From assembly GCA_022711355.1 (NCBI GenBank), contig JAKLFE010000005.1, positions 1 to 64,000 of the forward strand: a stretch of DNA of 64,000 nt. Reading direction: 5' to 3'. Below the pieces are notes generated by a model. The model did no database searches. It had not been told where the DNA came from and worked only from the letters and a program-made list of their open reading frames with translations. Below are positions 34,453 to 43,002 of the stretch, piece after piece. Positions within the stretch are counted from its first letter, which is position 1. Each line of letters starts with the position of its first letter. A program made the translations under genes and the position numbers. This DNA is from Spirochaetota bacterium. Its GTDB lineage: Bacteria; Spirochaetota; Spirochaetia; Treponematales; Rectinemataceae.

Positions 34453-35670
34453 TCAGTAGCCGAAATCGAAGATGAGCTTCTTGTTCGCCGCGGAGCCGCC
34501 GGCGGGGAGGCCCTCCTCCGTGAGCAGGCCCCGCTTCTCCGCGTGGCAGACCGCGCAGTCCCTGGTGCGCTCCGTCCGCTTCTTCGTATTGTGGGGCACC
34601 GCGTCCCAGAGGTTGGGGAGCTCGTCGAAGGAGGCCTGGGCTATCCCGGCCTTCTCGAAGGTTCCCCGGACCGTCGGCACGAGGCGGAGGGTCGTCAGCT
34701 GCCCCGGCTTGCGGGGATTGTCCCCGAGGATGAACTGGGGGCTCGAGGTGGCGCCCTCGCCCAGGTGGCAGGAGGCGCAGCCGCGGTACTCGGCGGAGGA
34801 GTGGCAGGCCGAGCAGGAGACCTTGTCGCCGTGGTCGGCGTGGGCCTCCTTGGCCTTGTCGGTCTTCTCCGAGCCGCTCGGGTGGCAGGCCGCGCAGGAA
34901 GGCCGGCCCGCCACCTCGCGGCGCCCCGCGTAGGCGGTCCCGTCGCCGTGCATCTCGGCGGCCTTGTGGCAGTCGGAGCAGGACATGCCCTTCTGGTAGT
35001 GGACGTCGGCGTTGCCGCCGTACTCGCCGGTGAACTCGGGATAGACCCTTCCCCCGTGGCAGAGGGCGCAGGTCTTGGCCTCGTCCTTGCGGACGAACTT
35101 GTGCCCGGCCATGAGGCCGAGGTTCACCCCGGAGATGATCGGGCTCTTCACGTGGCAGTCGCCGCAGGAGGCGTGGCAGGAGCGGCAGGATTGCTCGAAG
35201 ACCTTGGCGTCGAAGGCCTTGGCCTCCTGGGGCGAGAAGCGGGGCCTGACCCCGTTCTTCATGCCGGCGTTCGTGTAGTGGAGGGATAGCTTGTAGTTCT
35301 TGGCTATCGGCTGGTGGCAGCTCGCGCAGGAGGCGAGGTCGTCGGAGGGGCGCTTCACGAGGCCCTGGTGGGCCCGCGCCTTGTCCGAGGCTCCCGGGTC
35401 GCCGCGGTGGCAGCTCGCGCAGCCGTTCTTGAGGTGGGGATCTGTGGCGAGGAGGGAGGCGTCGACGACGAATCCCTTATACAGCTCTTCCGCCCGGACC
35501 GGGGGAGGGGCGCCAGCTCAGCCCTCGCCCTCGGAAGACGCTATGACCGGGGGCACGAAGAGCGACTTCATGGCCGCCTCGTTCGCATGGCATTTCACGC
35601 AGGACTGCTCGGCGCCGTAGGCGCCGAGGCCCGCGAGCAGGGCCGCCGCGATCGCGATGGACTTCTTCAA
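34453..35670 (-). CDS. Multihaem cytochrome c, probable selenoprotein with Sec at codon 51
   Basis: The frame begins at TTG (35670-35668) with AAAGGAGGT 6 bases upstream and runs 406 codons to a TGA at 34453. The single interruption is TGA at codon 51 (35518-35520). Before it lie a signal peptide (MKKSIAIAAALLAGLGAYGA) and the first haem motif, CVKCH. After it lie ten more CxxCH motifs, the next at about residues 84-88, before any possible new start. The 3' part on its own would have no signal peptide and could not receive haem. A SECIS-like hairpin follows the TGA, and selC, selA and selB lie downstream. The protein resembles ExtKL-type multihaem cytochromes. A sequencing error or a pseudogene remains possible. 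Confidence 0.82.
35483..35520 (-). promoter_or_regulatory. SECIS-like hairpin at the in-frame UGA
   Basis: Counting the U of UGA as 1, positions 9-13 (CGCCC) pair with 26-30 (GGGCG), closing a 12-base loop that holds GGU at 21-23. A lower stem pairs AGCU at 3-6 with AGCU at 35-38. The apical GU-containing loop at this distance from the UGA is what SelB recognises in bacterial SECIS elements such as fdhF. The pairing was read by eye. Confidence 0.7.
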
Positions 35671-35701
35671 GGGCTACCTCCTTTCTCGAAAGATGCCTCG
35701 A

Positions 35702-35730
35702 AGTATAGCCTGGGGAATCACGGCTGTAAA
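35702..35730 (-). promoter_or_regulatory. Promoter of the cytochrome-rhodanese operon
   Basis: Minus-strand TTTACA (35725-35730) and TATACT (35702-35707) are 17 bases apart. They lie in an A/T-rich stretch between the divergent cytochrome and maturation genes. The start codon follows about 30 bases downstream. Confidence 0.75.
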
Positions 35731-35774
35731 ATATAAAAATATCGAATTTATCCTATATTGCGCGGCGACGATCG

Positions 35775-35803
35775 TTGACAGCCCCCGGGCCGGGCCGTAT
35801 TGT
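35775..35803 (+). promoter_or_regulatory. Promoter of the cytochrome c maturation genes
   Basis: TTGACA (35775-35780) and TATTGT (35798-35803) are 17 bases apart on the plus strand, ahead of the ATG at 35836. With the minus-strand promoter at 35702-35730 it forms a divergent pair that may share a regulator. Confidence 0.75.
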
Positions 35804-35835
35804 ACCCTGGTCCGAGACCCGTGCAGGAAGGCGCC

Positions 35836-36780
35836 ATGCAGAAGCTCCTCAGGTTCTTCACGTCGATGCGGCTCGCGATCGCCCTGATAGCCCTCCTCGC
35901 GGCGGGCAGCGCCCTCGCCACCGCCATACCCCAGGGCCTCGGCGAGGCCGACTACCTGGCGCGCTATGGAAGGCTCCTCGGCGCCGTCCTGGTCCAGGCG
36001 GGGATGGACCGCTATTTCGGCTCCCTCCTCTTCATCGGGCCGGCCTTCCTCTTCTTCGCGAACCTCGCCGCCTGCAGCGCCAGCCGCTTCGCGAGGGAGC
36101 TCCGCAAGAAGAGCCGGCGCCGCCACGGGGCGGACATCCTCCATTTCGGGCTCATGCTCCTCGTCGTCGGCTCGGTCCTCTCCTTCTCCGGCCGCCGGGA
36201 AGGCTCGGTTCGCCTGGCCCCGGGCGAATCGGCCGAGCTGCCCGACGGGAGGATCCTCCGGCTCGAGCGCTTCGAATACCTGAGCTACGAGGACGGGAGG
36301 CCGCGGGACTGGATCAGCAGCGTCTCGGTGCTCAAGGACGGCGAGGCCCAGATCGAGGGCTACGCCCTCCGCGTGAACCACCCGCTCAAGCTCGGCAAGC
36401 TCTCGCTCTACCAGGCCTCCCACTCCGCCGAGGCGGCCCTCCTCGTCCGGGACGCCGCGGGGAAGGAGAGCCTCCTCGCGCGCGGGCAGGAGCTCGAGTC
36501 GGGCGGCTCCCGGCTCTTCCTCATGACGCCCGACGACGGGGCGGGCAAGGCCGTCTTCCGGCTCGAGGGCCCCGAGGGAAGCGGGGCCCCCCGCGTGCTC
36601 AGGGCCGCCCCGGGCGAGAGCGCCGGCCCCTTCGCCCTCCTCGCCATACGAAGCCTCGAGCGCTCGGGCATCCAGGCGGTCGCCGATCCGGGCTACGCCC
36701 TCGTCGTGGCCGCCCTCCTCGTCATCTGCGCGGGGACCTTCCTCGCCTTCATCCAGAAGCTCGGAGATACGAAGCCATGA
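35836..36780 (+). CDS. ResB/Ccs1-like cytochrome c biogenesis protein
   Basis: A 314-residue membrane protein. Hydrophobic segments lie near residues 15-33, 60-85 and 105-122, with a large extracytoplasmic part and a last segment near 290-310, the ResB layout, though it is shorter than most ResB proteins (about 450-550). AGGAAG precedes the ATG at 35836; an upstream TTG is less likely. It shares an ATGA overlap with the next gene. ResB and ResC together export haem and attach it to CxxCH cytochromes outside the membrane. Confidence 0.85.
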   Translation: MQKLLRFFTSMRLAIALIALLAAGSALATAIPQGLGEADYLARYGRLLGAVLVQAGMDRYFGSLLFIGPAFLFFANLAACSASRFARELRKKSRRRHGADILHFGLMLLVVGSVLSFSGRREGSVRLAPGESAELPDGRILRLERFEYLSYEDGRPRDWISSVSVLKDGEAQIEGYALRVNHPLKLGKLSLYQASHSAEAALLVRDAAGKESLLARGQELESGGSRLFLMTPDDGAGKAVFRLEGPEGSGAPRVLRAAPGESAGPFALLAIRSLERSGIQAVADPGYALVVAALLVICAGTFLAFIQKLGDTKP

Positions 36781-37565
36781 ACGCCCTGCCCACGATCGCC
36801 TTCGCCCTGATCCTCGCCTCGGCAGCCCTGCAGGCCCTCTTCCTGCTCCGGCCCTCCAGGCGGGAGGATCGCGCCTCGAGCCGCCTCCTCCTGGCGGCGG
36901 CCGCCTCCCTCCTCGCCTGGTCGGTCGGCCGCTCCCTCGAGATCGGCTTCCCGGCCCTCACCGGGACCTTCGAGTCCCTCGCGTTCTACGCCCTGGCCCT
37001 CTGCCTCGTCTGCTTCGCCTATCGCGTCCAGCGGGCTCTGCCCTTCCTGCCCCCGGTCCAGTTCGGGGCCACGATCGTCGCGGCGTCTCTCCTCGCCATA
37101 GCCAGCTCGCCCATCGCGCCCAAACAGGCCCTCCCCCCGATCCCGGCCCTCCGCTCGGGCTGGCTCGCCCTCCACGTCGCCTTCTCCTTCGTCGGCGAGG
37201 CCTTCTTCGCGCTCTCCTTCGCGGCTGCCCTGGGCTGCCTCGCGGCCAAGGACGAATCGAGGCGGCTGGCCTACGACCGCCTGACCTACGGCGCCATCGC
37301 CGTGGGCTACCCGATCTTCACCGCGGGGGCCCTCGTGTTCGGGGCCATCTGGGCACAGCGGGCTTGGGGGACCTGGTGGTCCTGGGACCCCAAGGAGACC
37401 TGGGCCCTCGTGACCTGGCTCGTCTACACCTTCTACCTCCACCTCCGCTTCGTCCGGAGGCGGGGCGACCGGCTTGCCGCAATCGTCGCCGTGGTCGGCT
37501 TCCTCTGCACGGTCTTCACCTTCTTCGGGGTGAACTACCTCCTGCCGGGGCTCCACAGCTACTAG
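36777..37565 (+). CDS. CcsA/ResC-like haem lyase for cytochrome c
   Basis: A 262-residue multi-pass protein with the tryptophan-rich haem motif WGTWWSWDPKETWAL near residue 200, the hallmark of CcsA/ResC/CcmC proteins. Histidines that could ligate haem flank the motif region (one in ALHVAFSF and one in YTFYLHLRF). Starts in overlap with the ResB gene and ends alone. With its partner it makes up a System II cytochrome c maturation complex, fitting the eleven-haem cytochrome next door. Confidence 0.9.
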   Translation: MNALPTIAFALILASAALQALFLLRPSRREDRASSRLLLAAAASLLAWSVGRSLEIGFPALTGTFESLAFYALALCLVCFAYRVQRALPFLPPVQFGATIVAASLLAIASSPIAPKQALPPIPALRSGWLALHVAFSFVGEAFFALSFAAALGCLAAKDESRRLAYDRLTYGAIAVGYPIFTAGALVFGAIWAQRAWGTWWSWDPKETWALVTWLVYTFYLHLRFVRRRGDRLAAIVAVVGFLCTVFTFFGVNYLLPGLHSY

Positions 37566-37675
37566 GGTAGGGAAAGCCGCCACGTAGCGGCTGATCAGGA
37601 GGCAGATTCCGAAATTTCGCCTTGCCGGGACGTCCAGGATTATAGAATGAGGCTATCGGACGCCGACATATCGCT

Positions 37676-37729
37676 ATAGTCCTCCTCATATCGGATCCGA
37701 TCGGGCGGATCCCCCGCATGGAGGACTAT
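37676..37729 (+). promoter_or_regulatory. Inverted repeat covering the ribosome site of the first lipoprotein
   Basis: Perfect 10-base arms, ATAGTCCTCC (37676-37685) and GGAGGACTAT (37720-37729), enclose 34 bases that themselves include the palindrome ATCGGATCCGAT (37690-37701). The right arm contains the GGAGG ribosome site of the gene at 37735. In mRNA this hairpin would hide that site, so it could be a translational control element, or the DNA could be a protein-binding site. Confidence 0.6.
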
Positions 37730-37734
37730 CAGGC

Positions 37735-38841
37735 ATGACCCCCCCCTACCTTCCTATCGCAGCGGCGCTCGCGCTCGCGACCCTGCTCGGCCTGTCGTCG
37801 TGCCAGACTCCGACGGCCGAAGTCGAGGACGCTTACGCCTACCTCGTGACCTTCGATTCACAGGGCGCGGCGGTGGCGGCTTCGCCTTCGATGAAGGCCG
37901 TGCAGAGTCCGGCCGGCACGATCGACGAGCTTCCAGCGGCACCGGAGGATGATGGTAGATCATTCCTTGGCTGGTATACCGAGCCTAACGGCGGCGGCAC
38001 CCAATTCACCGCGGCAACTGCCGTAACGGGCGACCTTACCGTGTACGCGAACTTCACGATCGAAGTCATCATACGCCAGGAAGCCTACAGTATTACCTAC
38101 AACTTGAACGGGGGAACGAACGACGCGGGCAATCCCGCGACCCAAGATATCAGCGTGGCCTTGACCCTCGCGGCCCCGACGAGGGAGCGTTTCAGGTTCG
38201 GCGGATGGTATACGAGCTCAACACTGTCGGGGAGCGCGGTGACCGAGATCCCCGCGGGTTCGATCGAGCAGTACGGAAGCGTCGAGCTGTGGGCCAAATG
38301 GGTCTATGACGACAGGTATAATCTAGGCCTCGGCGACGTCGGCCCCGCCGGAGGCCGCATCTGCTACGTGAACCTGAACGCGAACGCCGACGGCTGGAAA
38401 TACCTCGAGCTGGCGCCCGACTCGACCGAATGGTCGGGTGTCCCCTTTGGCAGCTACCAGTGGCACATCTGGGGAGCCGATGGGGTGATCGTCGGCACGG
38501 GAGCCCAAAACACCCAGGATATAGTCTCGCAGCACAACAGCGCGCATTACATGTTCGGGATTGCGGCGAGGCTCTGTTCCGAACTTTCGTTCAACGGCTA
38601 TGACGACTGGTTCCTGCCCTCGATCGACGAGCTGACCTACGCCTATCTCAATGTATGGAAGCCCGGCAAGGGCATCCACTCTGAAGGCCGCTACTGGTCC
38701 TCGACCGAGAAGGAGCCGGCGGCGGATGGGACTAAAGAGTCAACATACTGCTATGCCTGCTATTTCGATACTGCTCTCGGATGCGCCGGGGTAATGGACA
38801 GCTTCATTAGCAGATACGTTCGTGCCATGCGGTCCTTCTGA
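37735..38841 (+). CDS. Lipoprotein with Listeria-Bacteroides repeats and DUF1566/Lcl-like domain
   Basis: A 368-residue exported lipoprotein. The lipobox is LGLSSC near residue 23. Two Listeria/Bacteroides-type (InlB B) repeats follow, with VTFDSQG, FLGWYTEPNGGG and LWAKWVYDDRY as landmarks. The last 160 or so residues (GLGDVGPAGGRICYVN to the end, with YDDWFLPSIDEL and YWSSTE) resemble the DUF1566/Lcl C-terminal domain. The domain pair is common on spirochaete surfaces, but its function is unknown. A related gene follows directly. Confidence 0.85.
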   Translation: MTPPYLPIAAALALATLLGLSSCQTPTAEVEDAYAYLVTFDSQGAAVAASPSMKAVQSPAGTIDELPAAPEDDGRSFLGWYTEPNGGGTQFTAATAVTGDLTVYANFTIEVIIRQEAYSITYNLNGGTNDAGNPATQDISVALTLAAPTRERFRFGGWYTSSTLSGSAVTEIPAGSIEQYGSVELWAKWVYDDRYNLGLGDVGPAGGRICYVNLNANADGWKYLELAPDSTEWSGVPFGSYQWHIWGADGVIVGTGAQNTQDIVSQHNSAHYMFGIAARLCSELSFNGYDDWFLPSIDELTYAYLNVWKPGKGIHSEGRYWSSTEKEPAADGTKESTYCYACYFDTALGCAGVMDSFISRYVRAMRSF

Positions 38842-38871
38842 CGCGATATGCCATCTCGAGGAGATTCAGCT

Positions 38872-39963
38872 ATGAAGCGATACAGAATGCCTGTCCTGCT
38901 CTCTTGCGCCCTCGTATGCTGGGCGCTTGCGGCCTGCGACAACGCCCTGATCGATAGCGACTACGCCTATGTCGTGACCTTCGATTCGCAGGGCGGGACC
39001 AGGGAGGCGAGCCCGCAGCTCATGGTGGTCGAGAAGCCCGCCACGATGATCGCGGCCCTCCCCTCGGCCCCCGCGAGGGAGGGTTGCAGCTTCGCCGGCT
39101 GGTACACGGAGAAATCGGGCCAAGGAACGCCCTTCACCGAGACCAGCCCCGTGTCGGATGACATACGGGTCTACGCCAAATGGAACGACGCGACCGGGGT
39201 CGTCGTGCGCACCGACGACTACTCGATCACCTATAACCTGGACGGGGGGACGAATGCGCCGGCGAACCCGGCCCTCTACAACCCGGGAACGGCGACCATC
39301 ACCCTCCAGGCTCCTACGAGGGGCGCCTGGCTCTTCGGCGGATGGTTCGATAACGCGAGCATGCAGGGGACCGCGGTCACCGAGATTCCCCTCGGCTCGA
39401 GGGGCGACGTGGTTCTCTGGGCGAAATGGACCTACAACGATACCTACAAGCTCAGAGTCGGCGACATAGGTCCCGCGGGGGGCAGGATATTCTACGTCAA
39501 TGGAAACGCGAACAGGGACGGCTGGAAATACATGGAAGCGTCGTGGATTAACGACCAAGCAATGCACCTGCCATGGGGCGGCGGAAACGTAGCATTATGG
39601 GGCGCCGATGGGCGCGCCATCGGCACGGGCAAGCAGAACACAGCCGAAATAATCGCCCAGGTCGGCCAAGGCGGAAATTACGCCGCGCGATGGTGCGAGG
39701 CGCTTTCAGTGAATGGGTACGACGATTGGTTCCTTCCTTCGGCGGACGAGATGGTCGAGGTCATAAGGGCTCTCTACGCGAAACAGTATAATTGGTTCAC
39801 GAAAGGGTATTACTATACATCGACCGAGTGTTCGGCCGAAGAATACCTTGTAGTCTGGTTCGATAACGATTCCACCGATCCAGGAAACGCTACCCTCTTG
39901 GATATGCAAAAATCATCTGACAATATCTCCAACCTGTACATTCGGCCCATCCGCTCCTTCTGA
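38872..39963 (+). CDS. Second related lipoprotein with the same domains
   Basis: A 363-residue paralogue of the previous protein. Lipobox WALAAC near residue 20; matching landmarks are VTFDSQGGT, FAGWYTEKSG, YNLDGGTN, LWAKWTYNDTY, GDIGPAGGRIFYVN and YDDWFLPSADEM. GAGGAG lies before the ATG at 38872, which is preferred to one 24 bases upstream. The gene follows the first after 30 bases. Parts of both genes use more A/T-rich codons than the surroundings, suggesting separate history. The two probably arose by duplication. Confidence 0.85.
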   Translation: MKRYRMPVLLSCALVCWALAACDNALIDSDYAYVVTFDSQGGTREASPQLMVVEKPATMIAALPSAPAREGCSFAGWYTEKSGQGTPFTETSPVSDDIRVYAKWNDATGVVVRTDDYSITYNLDGGTNAPANPALYNPGTATITLQAPTRGAWLFGGWFDNASMQGTAVTEIPLGSRGDVVLWAKWTYNDTYKLRVGDIGPAGGRIFYVNGNANRDGWKYMEASWINDQAMHLPWGGGNVALWGADGRAIGTGKQNTAEIIAQVGQGGNYAARWCEALSVNGYDDWFLPSADEMVEVIRALYAKQYNWFTKGYYYTSTECSAEEYLVVWFDNDSTDPGNATLLDMQKSSDNISNLYIRPIRSF

Positions 39964-39979
39964 TCGAGCCTCCCCCTTG

Positions 39980-40007
39980 GCCCTCCGCGGCATGGCCGGC
40001 GGAGGGC
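39980..40007. terminator. Possible bidirectional terminator hairpin
   Basis: Nine-base arms (39980-39988 and 39999-40007) form a strong stem in the gap between the convergent lipoprotein and AraC genes. There is no clear T run, so this is only a candidate. Confidence 0.4.
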
Positions 40008-41099
40008 TCAGGGAGGAGGGGACGGCGCAGACCGGAATTCGCTCGGCGTCATCCCGGTCGCCTCGCGGAAGACCTTGTTGAAGGTGGCCTTCGAGTTGAA
40101 ACCGCTATTGAGCGCGATCTCGAGGATCGTCTCCCCCCCCGGTTCGCGCAGCAGGCGCTGGGCCTCCCTGACCCGGTAGCCGTTGACGTAGGCCTTGAAG
40201 GTCGTCCCGAGCTCGGCGTTGAGGAATTCCGAGAGCTGGTGGGCGCTGAGCGAGAGCCGCTCCCCGAGCTCCGCCAGGGTGAGCGCCTCGTTCAGGTAGA
40301 GCCTTTCCTTTTCCATCAGCCGCTCGAGCGCGCGTTTCCTGTCCTCCAGGTCGACGTTCTCGAGCTTGGAGCGGAGATAGCGCGAGGGCAGGTGGACGCG
40401 CGCGTCGTGGAGAAAAAACTCGGAGTTATGCAGCAGATAGAGGGCGAGCGCGAGCAGCGCCAGCGACAGGAACAGGAAGAGCCAGCCCGTCTGCACCGAG
40501 AAAAAAACAGAGAAAAGGTGCAGCAGTGCGCAAACCGCTATCAGGACGGAAAGCCACAGCGGGTAGGCGGGAGTCCCCCGATCCTCGAGCCATGCCCGCA
40601 GCTTCCCGAAGAAGAACAGCAGGGAGCAGAAGAGGAGCCATAGGTCGGCGGTCTGGCAGGTCAGGAACAAAAGCCAATGCTCCCGCTCGCGGCCGCTCAT
40701 GAAGGTATCGAAGATGGCTATCTTCTCTCGGGCTCCGAGCCTATAGAAGGGGAGCATCGAGGCGAGGAACAGGGCCGGCTGGACGAAGAGGAGGAGCTCC
40801 CGGACCGTCGGCTTCCGGTCCGGATCGTCGAGCCGGCGGAAATAGCCGAAGAGCAGGGGGCCCGAGAGCGCGAGCAGGAGGTAATCGATGAGGATAATAT
40901 GGGGGAAGGAGAGGTAGAGCCGCATGCTCTCGGCGGCCGCCAGGGCGAAGGCCAGGGCCACGGCGATGAAGAAGCCGCTGCCCCAGTAATGCACGGCTCT
41001 CTTTCGCCGTACAGTCAGCTGGGCGATCCCGAAAAAAAGCAGGGTAAGGCCGTTCCCGGCGACGATGATCTTGATCAAAAACGTAAGTGGCCGATCCAT
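40008..41099 (-). CDS. Membrane-anchored AraC-type regulator
   Basis: A 363-residue protein with about seven hydrophobic segments in the first 235 residues, followed by an AraC DNA-binding domain at about 265-363 (LGERLSLSAHQLSEFLNAELG, then LEIALNSGFNSKATFNKVFRE and TGMTPSEFR). This layout is a membrane sensor fused to an AraC output. It stands alone after the lipoprotein genes, tail to tail. The inverted repeat near its stop (39980-39988 with 39999-40007) may end transcription from either side. Confidence 0.87.
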   Translation of the reverse strand: MDRPLTFLIKIIVAGNGLTLLFFGIAQLTVRRKRAVHYWGSGFFIAVALAFALAAAESMRLYLSFPHIILIDYLLLALSGPLLFGYFRRLDDPDRKPTVRELLLFVQPALFLASMLPFYRLGAREKIAIFDTFMSGREREHWLLFLTCQTADLWLLFCSLLFFFGKLRAWLEDRGTPAYPLWLSVLIAVCALLHLFSVFFSVQTGWLFLFLSLALLALALYLLHNSEFFLHDARVHLPSRYLRSKLENVDLEDRKRALERLMEKERLYLNEALTLAELGERLSLSAHQLSEFLNAELGTTFKAYVNGYRVREAQRLLREPGGETILEIALNSGFNSKATFNKVFREATGMTPSEFRSAPSPPP

Positions 41100-41253
41100 G
41101 TCCCTCAGGACTGTATAGCAGCCCGAGGTTTTTTTCTAGGCAACCCAGTATTCGTACGATCATGGAGCTCGAACCATCTCCGCGACTCGGCGCCATGGGC
41201 TCCGCCCCTCCGCAGTGGCACGCGGAAGGGTGGAGCTGGAATGGTGGCAGGAG

Positions 41254-42936
41254 CTAGTCCGACTTGATCGCCTTCCGCACGAAGCCGATGGCCTCGTCGC
41301 GCCGGCGGTCCGCCTCCTCGAGGAGGGCCCTGGCCCGGGCGCCGAGCTCGGCGGCGAAGGCGGCGTCCTTCACCGAGCCGAGGTTGACCAGGACGTTGAG
41401 GACGGCCCCCTCGGCCCCCGCCCGCGCCATGAGGGCCCCGACGCCGGCGTCGGTGACCGAGCTCGCGTTGCCCGAGGCGGCGGCCAGGGCGCAGAGGGAT
41501 ATCGCCTCGAGGCAGGCGCGGGCCGTCTCGAGGGGCACGAGGCTCGCCTTCTTGTAGCCCTCCTGCAGGGCCGCCTCCCGGGCGGCCTTCTCGGCCTCGC
41601 CGCCCTTGGGCAGCTTCATCGCCTCCATGATGAGGTTGAAGGCGGCGGTATCCTCGTCGACGGCCCGGAGGAGGGCGGCCTTCACGCCCTGGGCCCTGAC
41701 CGCGAGCTCGGACAGCGAGGCCCAGGAGGGCTCGTAGCCTTTCTTGCCCACCGTGAGGTTGGCGACCATGACGGCGAGGGCCGCGCCGAGGCTCCCCGCG
41801 AGGGCCGCGACCGAGCCGCCGCCGGGGGCCGGCGAGTCGCGGGCCACCTCGTCGACGAAGTCGGCGACCCGGAGCGAGGCGAGGGGAGCAGGCTCCCTGC
41901 CGGCGTACTCGATGATCTTCTTGGCGGGGTCGAAGGGCGAGACCGAGGCGAGGCCCATCGAGCGGACCGCGGCCTCAACGAGATCCGACTCGTTCGCCCC
42001 CTCGCTCTTGCCCATGCGCTTGAGGAAGTGGCGCCCGGCCTGGAGCATGGGCTCGAGAGGCACGAGGCCCACGAGCTCGGAGCCCGTGACCATGAGGCCG
42101 AGCTTCTCGGCCTCCTCCTTGACCGTCAGGAAGACCTCGTGGAGGGCCGTGGCCTTGTAGTTGACGAGGTTGATCGAGACCTGGGCGCACCTGTAGGAGT
42201 CGATGTACCAGCCGATGGCCCGCACCTCCTTGAGCCTCCCCGGCAGCTTGACGGTGTTGCCAGCGGCGTCCTTGAGGAGGTTCCCGGCGGCGTCCTTGGC
42301 GGCCCTCCCGCCCTCGCGTATGCTGAGGGCGATCTCGTTGGCGAGCTTGCGGTCCCTCGTGTTCAGGTTGACGTTGTACGCTATCAGGAACTCGCGGGCC
42401 CCCACGACGCTGGCTCCCCAGGCCGGCACGAAGGCCGCGGGCCCGAAGTCCGGGGCCCACTCGGGGCGGGCGAGCTTGGCGGCGAGGCCCTCGTACTCGC
42501 CCGAGCGGATGTCGGCGAGGCTCCGTCGCTCGGGCCGGGTAGCGGCGGCCTCGTAGAGGTAGACGGGGACGCCGAGCTCCTCCGCCATGGCCTTCCCCAC
42601 CTTCCGCGACAACTCCACGCAGTCTTCCATAGAAACGCCGGAGACGGGCACGAAGGGGCAGACGTCGAGGGCGCCCATGCGCGGATGGGCGCCGGAGTGC
42701 TTGCCCATGTCGATGAGCTCGCGGGCGGTCCGGGCGGCGGCCAAGGCGGCCTCGGCCACGGCCTCGGGCGAGCCCACGAAGGTATAGACGGTGCGGTTGG
42801 TGTCGGCGCCGGGATCGACGTCGAGGAGGCTAGCCCCCGAGACTCCCGATATGGCGCGGGCTATGGCGTCGATGACGGCGTGGTCCCTGCCCTCGGAGAA
42901 GTTGGGCACGCACTCCACGATTTTCCTGTCTGGCAT
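41254..42936 (-). CDS. ftcD: Bifunctional formiminotransferase-cyclodeaminase
   Basis: A 560-residue enzyme joining glutamate formiminotransferase (about 1-300; IVECVPNFSEGRD at the start, HSGAHPRMGALDVCPFVP near 80) to formimidoyltetrahydrofolate cyclodeaminase (about 345-560; APGGGSVAALAGSLGAAL). It moves the formimino group from formiminoglutamate to folate and releases ammonia, in histidine breakdown. The fused form is usual in animals and in some bacteria. AAAGGAG precedes the ATG. No other histidine genes are adjacent. Confidence 0.93.
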   Translation of the reverse strand: MPDRKIVECVPNFSEGRDHAVIDAIARAISGVSGASLLDVDPGADTNRTVYTFVGSPEAVAEAALAAARTARELIDMGKHSGAHPRMGALDVCPFVPVSGVSMEDCVELSRKVGKAMAEELGVPVYLYEAAATRPERRSLADIRSGEYEGLAAKLARPEWAPDFGPAAFVPAWGASVVGAREFLIAYNVNLNTRDRKLANEIALSIREGGRAAKDAAGNLLKDAAGNTVKLPGRLKEVRAIGWYIDSYRCAQVSINLVNYKATALHEVFLTVKEEAEKLGLMVTGSELVGLVPLEPMLQAGRHFLKRMGKSEGANESDLVEAAVRSMGLASVSPFDPAKKIIEYAGREPAPLASLRVADFVDEVARDSPAPGGGSVAALAGSLGAALAVMVANLTVGKKGYEPSWASLSELAVRAQGVKAALLRAVDEDTAAFNLIMEAMKLPKGGEAEKAAREAALQEGYKKASLVPLETARACLEAISLCALAAASGNASSVTDAGVGALMARAGAEGAVLNVLVNLGSVKDAAFAAELGARARALLEEADRRRDEAIGFVRKAIKSD

Positions 42937-43002
42937 GGGCTCTCCTTTGTTTCAAGGCGAGCGCATTCTAGCACAGGGAAGGCCGATGGTGAACGCGCCC
43001 CG

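Noticed and set aside
34453-35358. A separate 301-residue cytochrome starting at a GTG at 35358
   Set aside because: It would lack a signal peptide and exclude the in-frame haem motif at about 35408-35422; reading from 35670 through the UGA explains more.
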